Assembly: GCF_963678635.1 (NCBI RefSeq)
Contig: NC_087069.1
Coordinates: forward strand, 13,738,660-13,802,659
Reading direction: 5' to 3'
Source of the DNA: Symsagittifera roscoffensis
Taxonomy: Eukaryota > Xenacoelomorpha > Acoela > Convolutidae
Length of the DNA stretch: 64,000 bases
Shown: in pieces, positions 59,163 to 64,000 of the stretch
Layout: each line of letters opens with the position of its first letter
Numbering within the stretch: position 1 is the first letter of the stretch
Program-made: the position numbers and the translations under genes
The notes under the pieces: model-generated
Databases searched by the model: none
What the model saw: the letters and a program-made list of their open reading frames with translations, nothing else
What the model was told of the DNA's origin: nothing

Positions 59163-61014
59163 ATGGCAGAAATTGACATATAAGATGAACAATTGGTCGA
59201 ACTGAAAACGGCGTTGGTTAACCCACCGATCAGTCTAGCGTCGTTCAGGTCAATTTATTTCATTTTCAGTTTTAAAAGTACAGAAACCTTAAATTTGCTT
59301 GCAAAAAAAGTAAAGAAAGTTATCATTTCGTCAAAAATTTAGCGACATGCTGATTTTGTTCCGTGAGCAATCGGAGTCTAAGAATCAGATTTTCCTAAAA
59401 CGATGAATAAGTGATGAGCAATTGGAGTGCAAGTATTAAATTTTCCAAAACAATAAGTGAACGATGAAAAATGAATTTTTTATTTAACTGCAAGTAAAGA
59501 GCCCTTTCAAACAGCCCTTGCGCCAATATGACAAGCTTTTGCTTCTATCCTCCTGTGCTCAAAAAATGCGGCAAAACACATAGCTATCTATTGCCCAAAG
59601 ATTCGCTCAGGGGTCAAGTAAATTGAGCAGAACAGCATCCACGTTTTTGCAATAACTATAATGTCAACCCAACTTTCGAGATACAACTGTGTCATTAGTT
59701 TTTTTTGGTTTCTCGCATCCATTTTGAATATTTTAGTAACTCAATCGCAAAGCTCTTCAACTAATTTCAAGTAACGGTACGAGATGCTGCCACAAAAGAT
59801 TTTGTTGAGGTTCGAGACAATATGAGAAAGCAAGCGGTCGTGTATAAGAAGAAAGTTCTTCCTTCTACTGAGACGGCTATGAAACGATTCGCAACCTACA
59901 TGGAGATTTACACTGCATTGACTTTTGAACAATGGAAGGATTGCCTTACCCTATTATGGAAGCTTTGCGACAAGCTGAAATTGCGTGCGAGTTTTTGAGG
60001 GACCTGCACAAGGATATAATAACTCAGTTAGAGAAAAACAAATCTCAAGCAACTGTTGGGGTTGAGCAGCTTAAAAAAACGAAAACCCAGTATCAACAGG
60101 AACGTGACAAACTGGTGAGACAAGCAGATGAAGCAGCAGCTAGTGCAGAATCGGCCAAATCATGGGGAAAAAATCTTGTTCCGGTCACCATGGAGATTTA
60201 CACTGCATTGACTTTGTAGATTTACACTGCAACCTACATGAAGATTTACACTGCATTGACTTTTGAACAATGAAGGATTGCCTTACCCTATTATGGAAGC
60301 TTTCCGAGAAGCAGAAATTGCGTGCGAGTTTTTGAGGGACCTGCACAAGGATATAATAACTCAGTTAGAGAAAAACAAATCCCAAGCAACTATTGGGGTT
60401 GAGCAGCTTTAAAAAAATGAAAACCCAGTATCAACAGGAACGTGACAAACTGGTGAGACAAGCAGATGGAGTAGCTGCTAGTACAGAATCGGCCATATCA
60501 TGGGGAAAAAATTTTGTTCCGGTCACGTGCGGCATTTCTGCATTGGTGGGATCTGCTATTGCCGATAATCACGAAACAAAGCGGGAGCAACATCTTTGTA
60601 ATGCTGCGGCGAGGGATGAGAACGCAAATATCGCTGCTAAAGCTGCTGCACTTACAACTACAGATTTAATTCCGGCAATAGAGAGCTTCATAAAATGTCT
60701 CGAGGTGTTTCTGAAGTTTGTGAACCTGTCAATAACTAAGATAGAAAGGATGAGGGATGAAGGCGAAAAAGGTGTGCAGCAGGTTTTTTATTTCACCATG
60801 CGAAAGAAAGCGAATGATATCAGCGAGATGTGTGACAACTTCGTCAGTCTGACTGATTGCATGCACATTAAATTGACTGCGCTGCCTAAGGATCCGTCGG
60901 ACAAGAATTATGTGGACCAGTGGCTGGAGGAGCAGCTGAAAACTTCCAACAGAAAAGTGGACATATGAATATCATGGCCACACTGCGTGACTTTCTTAAA
61001 AGTGTGAAGAAACG
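59163..61014 (+). pseudogene. broken copy of the helical-bundle protein gene
   Basis: It corresponds to 37447-38870 but is disabled. The first exon has an in-frame stop after six codons (59181-59183). The second exon has an early stop (near 59763) and a frameshift near 59940. A ~300-bp piece (about 59900-60190) is then repeated in tandem with further changes (60190-60500), and a frameshift near 60945 removes the C-terminus. Two remaining open stretches (59932-60219 and 60393-60968) are fragments. Nucleotide similarity to the intact copy stays high, so the decay is fairly recent. Confidence 0.85.
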
Positions 61015-61274
61015 AAACCAGGAAAAAGATTCAACTAACCAGAGATTACAATTTTAATTAAAAATTTATACTTATCTCATCTGTAAATGAAATCTAAATT
61101 TAGTTAATAATGATGTGAAAATTCAATTGTAAAGTGTTATATCTGCTTCATAGTAGAGTGTATTCTGAATAATCACTGTAGAAATGGCATTTCTACAGTT
61201 TACATGCCATAGTAATCTATGCCTAAGAATAATTAGGCAATGATTTAAGTAGCACAGGAAACAAACGGTCAAGT

Positions 61275-63390
61275 ATTTTACGCTGCTCGTAACATTTTCG
61301 CTGCCCGCAAGCCGCGTGTGCAGACTAAAGGATGGTACTTTAACCTCTCTTAAGCCTTCAACTAGAAATAATTTGACACGGACTTATAAAAAAGGGCCCC
61401 TCAGTTCAATGGGAGGAGAGCGATAACGGTTTCTGGAAGTTCAAATAGCCCTATCGGATCTCGGTAATAAGATCTTGGACCCCTACTTCCGGTTTTATGC
61501 CCTTTGTAGAAAAACCCACCTTAATTCCGGAGCTCATTTTTCGGCCCCCATAGATTATAGTGAGCCAAAATTGGGGGTTATGGTGGGTACTGGCATGAAA
61601 CAACATGTGGTTCAATTTGAATCAGATTTACGGTTGGATCGGAAACTATTGGCACTGAGAAAAACACCCCCCAGCTCGCAAATAGGCGTTTTACTCAAAA
61701 ACTGAGCAAGGGCATAATAATTTTATGATGGCAAAAGATACTAGTCTTCCCAGCTTCAAAATTCAAAAATCGACGTTTAAAGTGGGACAAAAAGTAAGCT
61801 AATTCTCGAATCTGGATAAAACTTTTTGCGTACGACCCTCAAGAGACCCTAAACCTGCTTGAATCCTGCCTCTTTGACACCTGTTGACCCCCAGGTTAAG
61901 ATGAATAATGAGCGTTATGAACCAAAACTGCATGAATACCCTTAGACTCAACACGGGAGGTAACCCATCTCTTAGAAGTATGGGGCAATTTTCCTGTACG
62001 GGGTACGTTAGAAGTTTTGGGGCTTATAATAATATCTTATTCTTCGTCTGTAGTCTTGGAGTAGTGGAGCTAAATACAGTGGACTTGGTAAGCATTGGGT
62101 TCAACTTAGATTTGGCTGGCGAATGTGTTTTTGTTATTAATGAGTTATTGTTATTAGCAATTAAACTCTACTAAAGAAAAAAGTCCCTGAACAAAATTAC
62201 AGTAAAATTAAAGTCTCTCAGTTACATGATTTGACGGGAAATTCACTGTTTTTCCAAGAATTACGTTTTTGGTGTATTTTGACTTTCAAAACGATAGGTT
62301 GAACTTTTAGATACTTGAAATGAAATCGAAACGATAACGGGATAACTAAAATAAAGATCTGAATAGGCTCACTGAGGAATTATAGCCTGATGTGGAGGTC
62401 GAATTGAACTCGAGTGCTACAGTTTGTGGAGGTCAGGAAAAAGTTTATTGCGATCGAATGATAAATGTTTGCTTGGGTCGAACTGTGACACCTACCGCAT
62501 ACCTGGTATCTAATAGACCTGACGAGATTGATGAAAACACCGAAATTGGCACTTGGCAGTGATGACATGGTGAGGGATGTAGTCAAAAAACATGTGCAAA
62601 ATTAGGCGGATGCCAGGACTTTTGGAGACAAAATGATTCATCAAACTAAAACTCAAACGAAAAAACATAATAGAGTCTAGCAAACAGCCTATCCTTAGAT
62701 ATAACAATTGGTACTGAGTTAGAGTATAGATACATTAATTAATAGGAGAACACTTACGCTAAGAAAGAGCGAACGGTTGGTTGTAATAGATAGTAAGAGA
62801 ATAATTGTTAGTATACGACGATGTAAATTATTCTCATCACAGAGAGCGATTGAGCAAGCCGAGAAGATTAGCCGGTGCGTTGGGGACGCCATTGCTTGAA
62901 GCGAACTCTTTGTGTCTCATAGAAGTTATGTTGATTCTGAATCTGTTTTTAGTAACGGGTAGAAATAGTCGTGTGAGCAAAATGATTTGTCGGAGATGGC
63001 GAGTTTGAAATCGAGTCAAGCGAGGTTTGACCAGCAAGTTGACGGAGAAAAAAATGGACAAAACAAACGCTTTGTTATAGAAGAGTTTTATTAATAGTTA
63101 GCTAAATAAGGGCATTGTAATTCAATTTGATTTTGTCTGCGATTGAAGTACAATTTATATATTGTGCCCAAAATTTGCTGAGATAGCTCTAATTGAACAA
63201 GGAGAGCCATAAAGAGAACACGCCGAGATGAAATTGTCTAATCCTCTGATCGGTCGATTTAGTCTGACCACTAAAAAAAACTTTTCGAGATTGTGGATAA
63301 TCTCCTGTCTTTGTGTCCCCCGCTATTACACGGTACAAAGGGAAGGAACTCTGCGGTCGTTAAGTAGAGAGAAAGCGTGCTTAGAGATAG
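61275..63390 (+). repeat. X unit, copy X5
   Basis: Counterpart of X1 in block copy 2, nearly identical to it except for the extra ~150 bp at 62216-62375. Confidence 0.8.
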
Positions 63391-63504
63391 ATCAAGCTGT
63401 ATCTGTAAATAGATCAAGCTAAACTTTTTCAAAGTAAAAATTGAAAGCTACAATATTTGAAAAACGATTCTGTTAGTTTGTAGCTCTTAATTACTAATTT
63501 TATG

Positions 63505-63680
63505 AATAAAAATTGGGAGTACGTTTATTTATGTCTTGTTAATTTTTTGTGTCTTATTCACGAACAGGTCTTTAAAAAAACTCTTGATCAGAAAAATTAC
63601 TAATTTTATAAATAAAAATTGGGAGTACGTTATTTATGTCTTGTTAATTTTTTGTGTCTTATTCACGAACAGGGCTTTAA
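63505..63680. repeat. local ~90-bp duplication at the end of block copy 2
   Basis: TTACTAATTTTATGAATAAA...CACGAACAGGTCTTTAAAAA is repeated as TTACTAATTTTATAAATAAA...CACGAACAGGGCTTTAAAAA. Block copy 1 has this only once (41224-41310). Confidence 0.8.
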
Positions 63681-63975
63681 AAAAACTATTGAACAGAAAA
63701 CACTTTTGAACAGAAAAATGGAAGGTCACGAAAAACGCGATCATTTACTTTTTTCAAAAACGGATTTTCCAGCGAAATAAAAATTTAAATTTTTATGCAA
63801 GTTTCTCAAGTGTTTTTTTTTCTTTAACTCAATTTTCCTCAACTTCATCAAAGAAGTGTAAATTATAATATTTTCTGTAATTTCAAAGATCTTTGAGGCC
63901 GTCTTTTTTTTTCTTCGAATTTCAAAAATTGAAAGTTTTCAATTTTTTTTAACGTTTTGATTGAATTGTTTTTCT
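63530..63975 (+). repeat. dispersed repeat R1-related segment, copy g
   Basis: It matches 41280-41590 (GGTCACGAAAAACGCGATCA, CGGATTTTCCAGCGAAATAA), with the preceding local duplication adding length. Confidence 0.55.
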
Positions 63976-64000
63976 TCTATTTAGCTGTCTTAAAACTAAA

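Larger units (their letters stand above)
53725..64000 (+). repeat. large duplicated block, copy 2 (runs off the window)
   Basis: Direct-orientation partner of 32325-41620. It lacks the R3 insertion and a ~240-bp segment near 58915. Unique to it are the ~1.1-kb stretch 57044-58130 containing a TA-flanked element, a ~150-bp segment at 62216-62375 and a local duplication at 63505-63680. Confidence 0.9.

Noticed and set aside
59932..60968. Two ORFs annotated as independent small proteins
   Set aside because: They are fragments of one disrupted copy of the gene at 37447-38870.

Overview
This is eukaryotic, almost certainly invertebrate-animal, genomic DNA. It is AT-rich, and its coding sequence is split into short exons with GT-AG introns whose reading phases match across every junction proposed here. 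It also holds degraded LINE, hAT-type, SINE-like and fold-back elements. I cannot name the lineage. No rRNA genes, intact tRNA genes, CRISPR arrays or bacterial-style operons were seen.

Layout. (1) About 0.3-8.85 kb, + strand: six phase-compatible exons of a polytopic membrane protein of unrecognised family, with its stop codon and a 3' region of repeated polyadenylation-signal motifs. The start of exon 3 is the weak point. (2) 8.85-12.7 kb: intergenic or intronic DNA filled with dispersed repeats, including a 200-bp hAT-like MITE with a perfect 8-bp target-site duplication and a tRNA-derived SINE. (3) 12.72-28.06 kb, + strand: nine phase-compatible exons giving a 950-residue open product (5' end incomplete) with a CUPID (DUF3338) coiled-coil domain. 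This is the cytohesin-binding domain of FRMD4A/FRMD4B, INAVA and CCDC120. No FERM domain is visible, so the gene is either INAVA/CCDC120-like or the 3' part of an FRMD4 gene. Its introns carry a LINE relic, two kinds of tandem array and several dispersed repeats. (4) 28.06-32.3 kb: no convincing gene apart from a small ORF directly after the stop. (5) 32.3-64 kb: a mosaic of large duplications. A block of more than 9 kb (32.3-41.6 kb) is repeated in direct orientation at 53.7-64 kb, where it runs off the window. The first copy holds an apparently intact two-exon gene for a 342-residue helical-bundle protein with one central hydrophobic segment, a layout reminiscent of alpha-helical pore-forming proteins. 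The second copy holds a broken version with stops, frameshifts and an internal tandem duplication. Between the blocks lie further forward and inverted copies of two non-coding repeat units (called X and Y here), forming kilobase-scale inverted repeats.

The genes do not form an operon and share no obvious pathway. The most interesting part is the amplified locus at 32-64 kb: a gene/pseudogene pair of a possible membrane-active protein, carried on blocks rich in fold-back and terminal-inverted-repeat elements. Presence/absence differences between the copies date individual insertions. All homology statements are from memory of family motifs; no database search was run.
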